The position numbers were made by a program, and so were the translations under genes. Positions 32,781 to 43,944 of a DNA stretch of 64,000 bases are shown in pieces. Each line of letters opens with the position of its first letter. The first letter of the stretch is position 1. This DNA is from Diplodia intermedia (lineage: Eukaryota; Ascomycota; Dothideomycetes; Botryosphaeriales; Botryosphaeriaceae), in the NCBI GenBank assembly GCA_021495925.1, contig JAKEKT010000001.1, forward strand, positions 620,001 to 684,000. The letters run 5' to 3'. The notes under the pieces were generated by a model, which worked only from the letters and a program-made list of their open reading frames with translations, did not search any database and was not told where the DNA came from.

Positions 32781-33471
32781 CTACTGGCTCACGCAGCCGC
32801 ACTCGCCGTGGAGAGTGACGCCCAGTCCGACGAAGAGCTGGCCGAGGCCGGGGAGGACGATGGACAAGCAGACGTGGATGAAGCCCCAGGCGAGACCCAG
32901 AACACCGCCGAGGATGCCCTCGATGACGAGCAGCAGGTTGGCGATGACGCTGATGACGAGGTTGATGGTGAAGCTGAGCAGGGTGAGGGAGACTAGACGC
33001 TTGGTAAGCTGCTGTGGCCGGAGAGGGGAATCGCCGTTTGCACTTACCAACTCCGAGGATCTTGACGACGCCGTTAAGAGTAAAGAGGATCTCCAGGACA
33101 ATCTTCACGACCAGGCCAACGACAACCTCGACATCAGCGCCGGCCTCGCATCCGTGAAGCTTGGCGGTAGCAGTGGTGATGACATCGCAGATGGCGTTCA
33201 GTTCGGCCTTGATGGCGACGATGGCGGTAGTCCTCAGATCGACACCGAGGTCAAGCCCTCCGGAGAGGCCACCGCAGGTGCTGTTGATCTTGGCCGTGTG
33301 CAGCTCCACCTGGGCTTCCAGCTCAGTGAGGACACTGTACACAGTAACCTGCACGTCGGCTTGAACATCGGTGCGAGCAATGAGATCACTGCTGGTGTCC
33401 TTGGTCGGAGCAGCGAATGCGCCCAAGAAAAGGCTGGAGAGGGCGAAAGCGGAAGCAATAGAGAACTTCAT
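32781..33471 (-). CDS. secreted hydrophobic cysteine-containing protein
   Basis: Two exons (33471-33048 and 32992-32781) joined over a 55-nt intron encode about 211 residues. The start gives a clear signal peptide (MKFSIASAFALSSLFLGAFA, cleavage near AAP). The mature part has a valine/threonine-rich N-terminal half with three spaced cysteines (STCGG, AICDV, LHGCEA), then a long hydrophobic stretch rich in Leu, Ile, Val and Gly (about residues 115-200) and a terminal GECGC. The hydrophobic second half could insert in membranes or coat surfaces. It is not a classical hydrophobin, because the CC doublets are missing. I recognise no family; it is a candidate secreted or effector-like surface protein. 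Confidence 0.75.
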
Positions 33472-34872
33472 GTTGATGGTCGAGTGAGTGAAGAAAGAGA
33501 GCGAGTGTCTGGTGTCTGGATTGAGAGAATGGATTGGATGAGTGATGGCATGGAGGAGTGGCCACCACTCACTCTTTATATTCGTCGAGAATAAGATGGT
33601 AGTCTTCTAAATTCACACCATGGCCCCTGCAATGGAGGACTGGCTATTGCCCAAGTCCATCTGAGGCAGAGAAGATGTCGATCGTTGAGCTTGCTGGAGG
33701 AAGGATGTCGGGGTTTCTGGATATGATTCGCCTGTGTCGTAGTTCTGCCACGTGAGAGGCGCTACTGGACTTCTGGAAGAAGCTTAAGTGAGCTGCTCTA
33801 ACGTGTATTGGCGTGCTAGATGAGATTGAAAGCACGAAGGCAAGGCCCAAGGCAGGGCGGACAGGTTTGGCGTGGGTTGGATGACAGTTGGCAGTGGCAT
33901 ACTTGCCGGAAGAGGATAGTTGGGTGTGGTTTAGGGGCTCCTCCTGTGGCCGTATACGGGTTGCTAAGACACAGCCCTCGTGACTGAAGCCTCGCGACAC
34001 TGCTTCGGCTCCTGCGGAACGACATCAGCCCCTATGCATGGGCACACTGCGGGAACGGCCAAGGGCTTCCGCGCTTGCTCTGCTGTGCACGCAGCTTGGA
34101 GTACTTCGAAGCGGGGTGGAGTAGGCCAAGGTCCCGGTGCAAACAAGGCAACGCACAGGCAAACTGCCCAAAGATGCACGCTCGATGCACGGTGCAGTAT
34201 TGGCGCAGCCTCACGAATCCTACGCTCCCACTCCTTTCATCGATCAGCATGCCGGGGATAGGCTGCCAGCTTCAACCACGGTTTGGGGTCAAGCGTCGGG
34301 CGTGGCACTCGGCTTGAAAGGAGAAAGGAGAGTCGCGGTGGTGTTGTTCCGGTGATCGGCGCAAGCAAGCGCACGACTTCATCGCATCCACCAGAGCCGC
34401 CATCGCCAGTCGACCGTCGCCCCTTGTCCATCGCAGGACGCCGTCGAGATACGCATCTCCCCAACTTCGCCGCAGCTTTGAAGGGCGCAGGCTGCGGACA
34501 CGAGGTGTCGTCACCATGCCAGAGGCCCGCTTGGGAGAGGGCTGGAACGTGGTCTCTCCCGTTCCGAGCTGGGTGGCGGATACGCAGGCACGGTTTTGAA
34601 AAGCGCCGAACCGACTTCAGGCCCTCTAGCTTTGTTTTCCCGCGCACAGCTCCTCGCTCATTTGCTGCTTCCATGGCCGAGTCCTCCATTCCCCAGCACC
34701 AATCGAGCCTAGCGCCGAATTTTTCCCTCCTTATCTTCGACCTCAAGTCTACTTTTCCAGTTAGCTGCGCTTGGTCAGCCCAGACCCGCTTGCCGCAGCT
34801 TTTTTCCTTTGCTTGTCCGCTCGTGTTGAGCCGCCATGCCTTCCTCCCCATCTACTGTCCCGGTCCGCCACC
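33472..34872. other. 1.4 kb intergenic region
   Basis: Lies between the divergent secreted-protein gene (-) and the SET gene (+). The first 150 bp are likely the secreted gene's leader and promoter, and a pyrimidine-rich leader precedes the SET gene start. Open frames in the middle lack motifs. Nothing else is recognised. Confidence 0.45.
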
Positions 34873-36157
34873 ATGACCCGAGTCCAAGGCATCCCTCACG
34901 GCGCGCCTGTTTCCCCTCTGTTTGCCGTGCAAGAGACGCCTTCTGCTGGCCGGGCCGTGTTCGCAACCTCGGACATCGTGAAGGGCACGCCACTGTGGAT
35001 AGCAGACACTCCAAGTGCCAATGTCATCCTGCGCGAGTACCGCAGAGAACTGTGTGCCTCCTGCTTCACGTATAACCGTGGCCGCGAATGGAAGATCCGT
35101 GATAATACCGTAGGCTTCGCATTCTGTTCCGTCTCCTGCCAGCAGCAATGGATGGACGCATTAGGCGAGGAAGGTGTTCAGGCCTGGAAAGCGGTGGAAA
35201 AGCTCAACAAAGGCTGCTCGAGAGAGAGGGAGATGGTAGATGCCAGTAAGTCGATTACAGCACTTTCGTTTCCTGCTTTACCCCGTCTTCCCGTCGTCCT
35301 TCCAAACGCCAACAACCAAAAGGCATCGGCTCCAGGAAAGGCCGTTGCAATATTGGTGGCGGAGATGGCAATCGTCTGCCCACCTGGCGCGAAGTGGTGA
35401 ACGCGTACCCCTGATTTTCAGTGCATCTCCCTTTGCCTTCTGCAAGGCTTGATTTGGTCGTGCAAGCTGCTCACGTGGTATAGTCTCAGCAATCCCTACT
35501 GAGGACGATATCAAAGCTGCTTGGAGCGCTGCATCCACAGCGACCCTCCTCATCCTCGCTGCCCGAACAAGTAATCCTCCACCAAACAAGCCAGCGCGAC
35601 GGGCACTGGCTACCACCATACAAGCCCTTGCTGTGCCGGACGTCCTCTCCATGCTCCTCTCCGGAATCCTGGCACGATCACGTGATCCACACACGTGGGC
35701 CTCTGTCCTCGCTCTTTGGCCGAACAACCGGCCGTACAAGTCAGCAGTCGACCTCAAAGAGCATGTAGGCTCTTTTCTCCAGCTCGTGGCTGTGCTTCCA
35801 CCGTCCCTCCTCCCGTTCGCGACTCCGGAGACCTGCTACATGCTTGCTACACGTGACAGCATGAACAGTTTCGGCATCCGATCTCTGGACGACGAGGGCG
35901 CCGAGTTCTTCGGCTACGGAGTGTGGACCAGCGCGAGCTACTTCAACCACAGCTGCTCGCCGAATGTGGAGAAGAAGAGGGTGGGCCGAGCGTGGCATTT
36001 CACAGCGTGCAGGGACGTCCGGAAAGGCGAGGAGCTGTGCATCACGTATCTGAGCGGCGAGGAAAGAGCACTGAACACGGATGCTCGGAGAAAACTACTG
36101 GCGAATTCATGGGGGTTCAAGTGCGTTTGCAACAAGTGCACAGCTACTGGGCACTGA
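34873..36157 (+). CDS. SET-domain protein (SMYD/Set6-like), probable lysine methyltransferase
   Basis: Two exons, 34873-35245 and 35490-36157, joined over a 244-nt intron, encode about 346 residues. The N-terminal SET half begins PLFAVQETPSAGRAVFATSDIVKGT, with the GRG-like SAM motif seen as AGRAVFA. A zinc-binding insert at the MYND position has CASC...FCSVSC but fewer Cys/His than a full MYND finger. The C-terminal SET half has YFNHSCSPNV (SAM and catalytic NHSCxPN motif) and ELCITYL, and a post-SET CVCNKC zinc motif follows. These make it a likely SAM-dependent methyltransferase of a histone or another protein; the target is unknown. The long intron could hide a small exon, but direct joining gives continuous sequence. 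Confidence 0.82.
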
Positions 36158-36798
36158 GTGGAGCCGCCAGCGCTGGAAGAATGGCCAAGATTCTTCTTGC
36201 GGGGTACGAAGGTTAAACGGTGGAGCTAGAGATGAATCCAGAGAGTACTTCGAGAACAAAGAGATGCCATCCACCACATCCGCATTCAGCTGCGATCCGC
36301 GCCACCCCAAGTAGGGAACCCTTTGCAAAGCCCACCAACCACTGGCCGCGACCCTGTACTCGTGGCATGATCCTGCACCCCGCAATCATGATCGCTTGGG
36401 GGCTCTCACGGTGAGCGTCGATCATAGCTCCGAAGCTATTATCCCGCCTGATCTAGCGAGGAATGCGGTCGAGCGAATCAACCACAGCTACCGTGCACGG
36501 ATGGCGGCGGCTTCCCGCAAACGATGATGCAGTTTGACGTCGAAGGTGCAGTACAACGGCATCCCCTATTGCCTGAGCTGCCCGTGAGGCAGCTGATGGA
36601 GCGGGGAAGTTCTTGGGGGCGGCACTGCTACGTCATGGTGTTTTCACGCGGCATAGCACCTGTAGCGCAGCATGCGGAGCAGCTGGCGATAAAGAGGCAG
36701 CTGTCTCAATCCTTTCTTTGGTGTGCTAGAGGATTACCTTTCCACCAGGGCGAATCCGCACACCCACAAGAAGCAGCATTCCTCAACGAACCGCGACC
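36158..36798. other. intergenic region upstream of the hydrophilic-protein gene
   Basis: Spacer of 641 bp with the SET gene 3' UTR and the promoter of the small gene at 36799. An open frame runs from 36524 through the next gene in a different frame and is considered a shadow. No repeat is seen. Confidence 0.4.
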
Positions 36799-37305
36799 AT
36801 GTCGACGTAGGCCGCTTCTGCTTCCGTCTTCGGCACGCTTCGGGCAGGACGCTGACAAGCCAGCAGTGGCAGGGACGACACCATTGCCGGAGCCAAGATC
36901 CAGCCGCTGGACTCTCCGACCAAGTCCAACGTCGGCCACGACCTATCAGACCGCGGTGCGGCTGGCACGAACCATAGCATCGACCAGACGCGCATCGATC
37001 CCTTGGGCGGCCACGGTAAGGAACTTCGCGTCGCTCTTCCGAGGAGAGCTGGGCACCAGCCACCCCGGTAGTGCAGCGGAAAGGAGGCTGACAGGCGTAC
37101 CAAAGGTCAATACCAGCACCCAGCCCCCCACGCGAACAGTCAGGGCGTCGTGGGTCGCGACGACGTCTTCGCAGGCGCCAAGCTCGCGCCGCTGGAGGGC
37201 GACAAGTACGGCCACACGATTGCAAAGAGCTCCGGCCTGGACGACGAAGCCGTCGATGGCTCGAGGATCAACCCGCTGGGCGAGGTGCGTGAGCAGATGC
37301 AATAA
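36799..37305 (+). CDS. small hydrophilic protein with internal duplication, unknown function
   Basis: Three exons (36799-36806, 36864-37015, 37106-37305) encode 119 residues. The first coding exon is 8 nt (ATG-TCG-AC), spliced through a 57-nt intron with a GCTGAC branch-like site and CCAG acceptor; the ATG has a good CGACCATG context. The protein has no signal peptide or membrane segment and is rich in Gly, Asp, Ser, Lys and His. Two repeats of about 50 residues are visible: GRDDTIAGAKIQPLD...IDQTRIDPLGGHG and GRDDVFAGAKLAPLE...VDGSRINPLGEVR. Composition and repetition resemble hydrophilin/LEA-like stress proteins, but this is an analogy only; I know no named family. The final LGEVREQMQ and stop lie in a consistent frame. 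Splicing is inferred, not demonstrated. Confidence 0.65.
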
Positions 37306-38947
37306 GTAAAGTGCAGCCAGCCAAGGCGCCAGCAATAAGGTTATGAGATACGACGGACCGGATATGATCTGGTGGATGATGATGATCGCCTGCGGCGCGG
37401 ATGCGGGACTGGATGGTTAAAAATAGGGAGTAGTTCGTTCTTTCAATCAAGGCACTTGGCCGTAAGCTTTAGTCAAGCATTTGCTCGAGCATGAGGCATC
37501 CCGTCACAGCCACGCCGGTCGAGCCAAGGCCCGGCGGGGCGGCGCTGTAGCGTGTTTATTGCCTGGCATCGAGTATGTAGACAGGTGTCGTCAGCAGCTG
37601 TTTCAGAGGCTTGGCCGCAGACCTTGCGCATGGGGAGGTCAGGCCCAGGGATGCGAAACGAGATGATCGTCATTTCCACGCTGCGGCAAACCTGCCACGC
37701 CCGCCACCGCACACATGACGATTTGCGGCGGGCTGGAGACACAGAGACGCGGCGGGAAGCCGGCACGGACACGCAGCAGTCGTCGCGGAGGGCTTGGCTG
37801 CAGTCGATCGTGACAGGTGGCGGGGTGGGCTGGATGATTCGGGGCTAGCTCAGCCAAGGTCGGAGGCTCAACAGGCTCGACGCTGCCGTTGCATGACAGG
37901 CCGCGTGGGCGGCGAGGGCTCGCGGAAGGCGCGTCACCCTGCGCGGAGCACGCGAAGGAAGCAGCGGCCGGGGCAGCTCGGCGAGGCGCGCACGCCCGGC
38001 GGCGTGGGCGTGCAGCAGCGGTGGCGGCCTGTTTGCTTCCTCTCCAAATTGTGTGGCAAGGGCAGAGGGCGCTATTTTGGGAGGCCTGGCACGGGGTGGG
38101 CCGTCAGGCCCCGAGATGCGGCGCGGCGGCGGGCTTCCGGCCAGGCGTCGTCGCCAAGCTGCCCGCGCTGGCCGGACGCGACAGTCGAGATTGCAGTGCC
38201 GGCTGGCCGTGCAAGATAGACTGCGAGGAGCGGCCTGGGGCAGCGCGGCCGGTGCGCACGCAATCCGGCGCATCCCCAAGAGGCAGCGGCCCAGGGCCAC
38301 AGCCGTGCTCGCAGCGTGCGCCGGACGCGGGCGGGCGCGCAATTGGCTCGCCCAAAGCGGCGGGCAGGCCTGCGCGGCCCAGATAACAGCCGATGATCTC
38401 TCCTTTTCGCTGCTGCGCTGCTGCCCTCCGCCCAGCTCGACCGCCGTGCTTTCGCTGCTCATCGTCTCTGCGGCAATTAATCGTCAGCCTGCCAATGCGG
38501 AGCGCCTGAGCGGCCGCCGCCACCGCCGTCCAATCGTCATTCGTTTTGCGCGCGCTTGATCCCTTCCCTACGCACTGCAACCGCGTGCGGCCCCGGCGCC
38601 CTAGCACCGCACCCCCGAAAGCTTCCACGCACCACACTCCTCCGTCACCCTCCTCGACCGTCTGCCGCCCCCGACAGCAGATTGCCATTACGACGCCGCC
38701 GCCCAACCCAGCCCGCGCGCCCCCTCCTCCGTTTCACGCCGTCCACTCACCAAGCGACTGCCGCCTGCGGATCTAGTCGCCCGCAAGGCCCACCGATCAC
38801 CTCTCACCGTCTCGCGTTTCAGCCTTCAAGATTCGGGTACGCCGCGCCGCGCGCATCGCTCCGTCATCCTGCTGACTCCCGCTTTTCTAGTTCCGCAAGA
38901 ACTCGGTGCGAGGGGAAGCTGGCGAGCCTCATGCTCAACCCGGAGCC
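37306..38947. other. 1.6 kb GC-rich intergenic region
   Basis: Sits between two plus-strand genes. The right end (about 38500-38947) is C-rich leader of the DUF3405 gene. Large open frames on both strands at 37794-38700 arise from high GC, overlap each other, and lack motifs. Nothing else is recognised. Confidence 0.45.
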
Positions 38948-41165
38948 ATGAAATCGCCTCTGTCCTCTCGCTTCCAGAACATGAACCCCATGAAGCTGCT
39001 GCCGCTCAAGACCAGCTTCTCCTACGAGCAGCTGCCTGGCTACGACAATGGCACGCCGCTCAAGAAGTACCGCTGGCGCTCGCCCAGCCCTGGCGGCGAC
39101 CGCTTCATCTTGCCGAAGCTGAGCTTCTCGCGAGCCATTCTGTTTGCCATCACCGCCATCTTCTGCATCGGCCTGCTCGCAACCGGCGGCTACAGGCGGC
39201 ATCAGCGCATGATACACCAGCAACCACCCCCACGCGAGCTCTTTGCGTGGGAGCACTTCCCACGGTGGGACATGCACCGCCCTGTTTTCCTTCGAACCAG
39301 CTCTGCTGACGCTCTACAGATTAAATGGCTACTACAACGGCCTGCGCACCCTCGTCTCCTACAAGGACTATGTCCCCGAGCAGGCCTTTGTGCGAGCCGA
39401 GTCCGAGGCGCCTCTGGATACCTTTGCCTCGACCACGCAGAAGGCCAAGGCCCATACCGGTCCCGAGCCATCGCCGTCCGCCAGGCCTTTTCCTTTCAAT
39501 CCTTACCCTGAGTGGACGTCGCCCGAATACCTGAAGGAGTATCACCCTGTGGAAGAGTGCTACCTGGACGAGGGCCTGAAGACCCCGACTCCCGACATCT
39601 ACGCGTACCCTGGCATCCCTCAGAACACAACGAAGCCGTTCTTCGGCTCCTATGAGCAACTCGGCATCTCTCGGGACATGTGCTATGAGCGCTTCGGTCG
39701 AATGAGCCCCTACGGCTATGGCTATCCACACGAAGAAGGTGGTGTCGGCCTGGCCGATAACTCGGAGAATGTGGGCGCCGAGAGAGTCTGGGCCATGCTC
39801 AACCAGAACAAGGTTGATTGGAGAAACGTTGATTGGGGTCGCGCTCAGAATGCCTGCTTCGAAAAGAACAGGGTTCGCTTCGAGAAGGGCGCCACGACCA
39901 AGGATGGCCAGAAGCCTGCTCCCGGCAAGAAGCTGAGACAGCGCACTGCCTACGTTCTGCGCACCTGGACTGGCTACCAATATACGGAATGGCAGCTGCT
40001 TAGCTTGCGGGCCATGATCAACGAGCTGTCGCTGAAGTCGGGCGGTGAGTACGACGTTCATCTGCTCGTCCACGTCAAGGATGACAGCATTCCCATTTGG
40101 GCTTCCGACGCCATCTATCAGCGCACGCTCGAAGAGAACGTGCCAAAGGAGTTTTGGGGCATTGCTACTCTCTGGTCAGAGCAGCAAATGCGTACATATT
40201 ATCCTGAGCCCTTCACCGACAATCTCGAGAATGACTCTGGTCTCCCCGTCCACAGCGTCTATCGTGGTGCTCATTTCGCTCTGCAGTGGTTCTCGCAGCA
40301 GCACCCCGAGTATGACTTTTTCTGGAACTGGGAAATGGATTTGCGATACACCGGTCACTACTACGAGTTCCACGAGAAGCTTGGGCAGTGGGGAAAGCGC
40401 CAGCCGCGTAAGGGCGCCTGGGAGCGTAGTTCCAAGTTCTTCATGCCCGATGTCCATGGCACCTGGCAGAACTTCACCGAGATGGTTGAAGCGGAGATCG
40501 CCGCTTCTGACACGCCTCCGGTATGGGGACCCCCGAATTTCGAGGCTAAAGAAAAGATCCCTTCACCCCCCGGCACTACGCCTCCCACCTCTTACGAGCA
40601 GGACAACTACGAATGGGGTGTGGGCGAGGATGCGGATCTTATCACCTTCAACCCCTTTTTCGACCCCGAGAAGACCAACTGGGTGTTCCGCCATGACATC
40701 ACCGGATACGATCTTTCCCTCCCACCGCCCCCCCGTCGCGTGGCCATCATTACCGTTGCGCGTCTTTCCAAACGACTCCTCAACCTCATGCATGAAGAGA
40801 CTTTCCGCCTTCGTCACACTATGTTCCCGGAAATGTGGCCGCCGACTGTTGCCTATCACCACGGTTTGAAGTCCGTCTACGCCCCGCACCCTGTTTTCTT
40901 CGACCGCAACTGGGATCTGGACTATATGAACCAGATTTTCAACTACCCGAAGAAGGAGATCGACAGTCCATTCGGTTGGGGCGAGCACAACCTCCTCGGA
41001 AGCTCTTTCTACTACAACTCTGGCTTCTCCGGCGCTCTGTGGAGACGCTGGCTGGGTGCCTCCGAGAATGAGGAAGGTGGGCGCTACGAAGAAGATAACG
41101 GCAGCGGCCGCATGTGCTTGAGTGGCATCCTGTTCCACCCCATCAAGTTCGAGAGAGGAGAATAA
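38948..41165 (+). CDS. DUF3405 family type II membrane protein (Golgi glycosyltransferase-like)
   Basis: Two exons (38948-39264 and 39320-41165) with a 55-nt intron encode about 720 residues. The N-terminus is cytosolic and basic, then one membrane anchor at about 60-80 (SRAILFAITAIFCIGLLATGG), as in Golgi type II enzymes. The lumenal part holds the DUF3405 core: RTAYVLRTWTGYQYTEWQL, EYDVHLLVHVKDDSIPIW, HPEYDFFWNWEMDLRYTGHYYEF, and a C-terminal GEHNLLGSSFYYNSGFSGALWRRWLG. The NWEMDLRYTGH segment with its acidic residues resembles a metal/nucleotide-sugar site, and the family is often considered glycosyltransferase-like, though the reaction is not established. The ATG at 38948 is used because it opens MKSPLSSRFQNMN, preceding the anchor. 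Confidence 0.9.
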
Positions 41166-42849
41166 GGCACCCGAAGTCTTTCTCATGCATCTTGTCTCCT
41201 CGGCTTTTCAACGAACCTTTATAGACCATGTGCCGCACCGCTTCGAGTTCTAAGCGTCTCGAATTCTCAGTCGAATAGGTTTTCCTTTTACAACCGCACC
41301 ATCGGGCCGGAGTTGGACGGCGTCTCCTCGGTTTCGAAGTTCTCAATATTATGCCAACATTGGCTGGGAAGGGAAACGGGTCTTGGCAAACACCTGCTTG
41401 CATTTTGCGGAATCCGCACACTCAAAGGTTGGCTAGGAAGCGCGCGCTTGTATTTCGGATCCAATGCAGAGATAAGGATACAAGGCCTCATTTCTTCTTC
41501 CGCTTCTCGATTCCCCATTTATATTATTCCGCCTTTTCTCGCTCGGCTCTCGGACGGAGGTCACAGTTTGTTTTCTAATTGACTGACCCTCGCCTTCCTT
41601 CAACGCATGGGAGTCAAACATCTTGGGTTTCTGTTTTTCTGTTTTTCTTTTGGCTCAGTCTCTCCTTATAGAGTGTTTCTCGACATATCCGCTTGCTTAC
41701 CGCTAGAGTTGGAAATTCTTCTCCTCTTGCCGTCCACTCGAAATGGATGTGCACGGGATAGCAGCGACTAAACGGGTCATTCCTTTCCGTTGTTGGGACA
41801 TCTAGATGTATTGGATGCGAAGACAGCGGCAACACTCAGGCATTTTTTGAGCTGGCTGGGCCGCTGCTATGTGATGAGTCGAAGGCTTGCTGGGGTGGGG
41901 TTTTGTCGAGGGGGATGTAATGAAGAAAACGACTGGGAAGGAAAGAGCGGGAGACCAATCAATGGATGACGGAAATACAGAACGGGTTCTCTTTTTCTAC
42001 TCTTACCACCGACGAATACCTCTTAGTGCAATTACCAAAATTGGGTGGTATGTATACAGCAAGTACACTGTTCTCAAAAGGTTTGGGATTTGGATGGAGG
42101 GGATATGTTAACCGACCTTCCGTGTACATACACAGTGTTCAAATTTTTGTACTCCGTTTGTCTTACTTCCTCACGCAATCATTCCTCTTAGCACTTGCAA
42201 GGCTTCCATGTAGTTTTCGGGCCATTCTGCCCTCCTAATCGCCTGCGCGTGCTTACCCGAGGAAGATTTTTGGATAGCTTAGTGTGCAATAGATCGACAA
42301 AGTTTAATAGAAGCGATATTTGCATGCAACAGTTCCAAAGTGGATTGAGTGGCTTTCATACAGGAGGAGTCTCACGTTCTGCCGCACCGCATCCCATTAT
42401 GCCCTCAAGCGGGCTATTTGTGAAAAGCGTAAAATGCTAGGGATATTTAGAACTACACCATAACCAGACCATTTAGACCGCCACAAATGTTAACGAGTAG
42501 GCGTTTGAGAATCACGCGTGAATGTCCTGTTCTGCGCGTCTTCCAGACGTATCAATCTTCCGTCGCGTGCATCGAGAAAGCACTCTCGGACTTTTTCGCG
42601 GCCCCTTGACATGGGACCGGCAGAAGCGCCTTACTAGCAGCAATCGTGATGACGCAGCGTCATGGCAGGCTATTTTCACCCGCCAGGTACCACTCCACCG
42701 TGCTATCAGTTGGTGATACGTATCGACAAGCTCGCTATGGCGGAAGAAGGTATGTTAACGCGCTGTTCCAGGCTTTTAAAGGAGTTGTGGATGCCCCAAA
42801 GCTGTGTCTCCCACATATTGCTTCTGTTGCCCTCCAACCCAGCCACTGT
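41166..42849. other. 1.7 kb convergent intergenic region
   Basis: Lies between the 3' ends of the DUF3405 gene (+) and the Tim17-like gene (-). It is more AT-rich than its flanks. Short open frames occur but none has a recognisable motif or plausible splicing. No repeat is obvious. Confidence 0.45.
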
Positions 42850-43657
42850 TCAGGTCTGCTGCCGCGTCTCCACATGACCACGCCTCGCCAGAGCCTGGTC
42901 AATTTTGCGCTGCCGGCGGTCTTCCACGCGTGTCGGAATGTTCCGGATATACTCAACATAGCTGAGGCGTTGTCCCTTGAGAAGTGTTACGCCATCTTGC
43001 AGAAGACCGTAGCCCAGTCCAACCATTAAACCCATCTTCGCGGTGCGAGCAATGGTGATGGGCGGAAACCGATCTGAGAGACCAGTCAGAAGGTTCATAG
43101 CTTAGGAGGAAAAGGTCGGGAAACTTACTCCACAGACTCCACGCACCCGCTGTGCCCAAGCCGGCCACGACAGTGCTGCAGAAATCACCTCTGCTGCGGC
43201 CCAGTCCACGAATACGATCAATGGCCTCCTCACACATGAAGAAGCCGCCGACCCAGACGGAAAGCCTGACGCCCATGCGCAGGCTTTCGCGCACACCGCC
43301 TAGCATTGCATGGTAGTTTTTGCTTTTATGATATAGGTACCAGCCGGTGGCGTCTGTAGGCAACCGGTGCGCATTCTCGGCACGGTAGCGCAAGCTAGCT
43401 GCCTGGCTGCCGTGAGCCAGTCCTAAAGTTATGCCGGAAAGGAAGGCGACAGTGCCTGCGAGAGCGACGCGGACCTCAAAGGGCGTGGATAGACGCGCAT
43501 TTTCGTGTTGGGTGGAGCGTGCGGGTGCGGATTGGATAGGCGGCGAGGTCGCCGGTGCAGTAGGCACAGGCGACGCAACAGCGGGCGCTGGTGGTGGTGC
43601 CGGACCGGCGGGGTCCTGTTGCGGTTGTGTAGAGAACGGGCTCTTCCAGAAGCCCAT
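42850..43657 (-). CDS. Tim17/22/23-family-like membrane protein (possibly TIMMDC1-like)
   Basis: Two exons (43657-43129 and 43073-42850) with a 55-nt intron encode about 250 residues. A Pro/Ala/Gln-rich N-terminal tail of about 55 residues is followed by four hydrophobic, glycine-containing segments: VALAGTVAFLSGITLGLAHG, MGVRLSVWVGGFFMCEEAIDRIRG, STVVAGLGTAGAWSL and MGLMVGLGYGLLQDG. The run 'R.G.R...W.G.F...EEAIDR.RG' then 'S.VVAG..T.G' fits the Tim17 fold of inner-membrane translocase and complex-I assembly proteins. The C-terminus is basic. It probably resides in the mitochondrial inner membrane. The exact orthologue is not identified. It shares a 287-bp divergent promoter with FRS2. Confidence 0.7.
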
Positions 43658-43944
43658 GGTGGCAACGAGCTGGCCAAACGACAAGCAGGCGAATTGGGCG
43701 CGGATGGGTGGATGACGGGGCGTAGGGATGCAGTGCAGGTGCGGCGAGTCCGGAGCTCGTGAGGGCGGTGGCAGAAATTCTGACTGGGTGCGCTCCAAGT
43801 GGGATGTCGCAGCGCTACGACTCATCGCCCGTCCAAACACACCTCTGCCACCTGCGCTGCCGCATCCGCACCAATTGCCCCCGCTCCGCTGAGCAGAAAC
43901 ACGCCACGCCTCCTCGTCTTCCTCAGTCCTCACGCCCTGCCAAA

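Noticed and set aside
37794..38706. Several overlapping 140-205-codon frames on both strands
   Set aside because: GC-rich spacer. Frames overlap each other and lack motifs, and stop codons are scarce because of composition.
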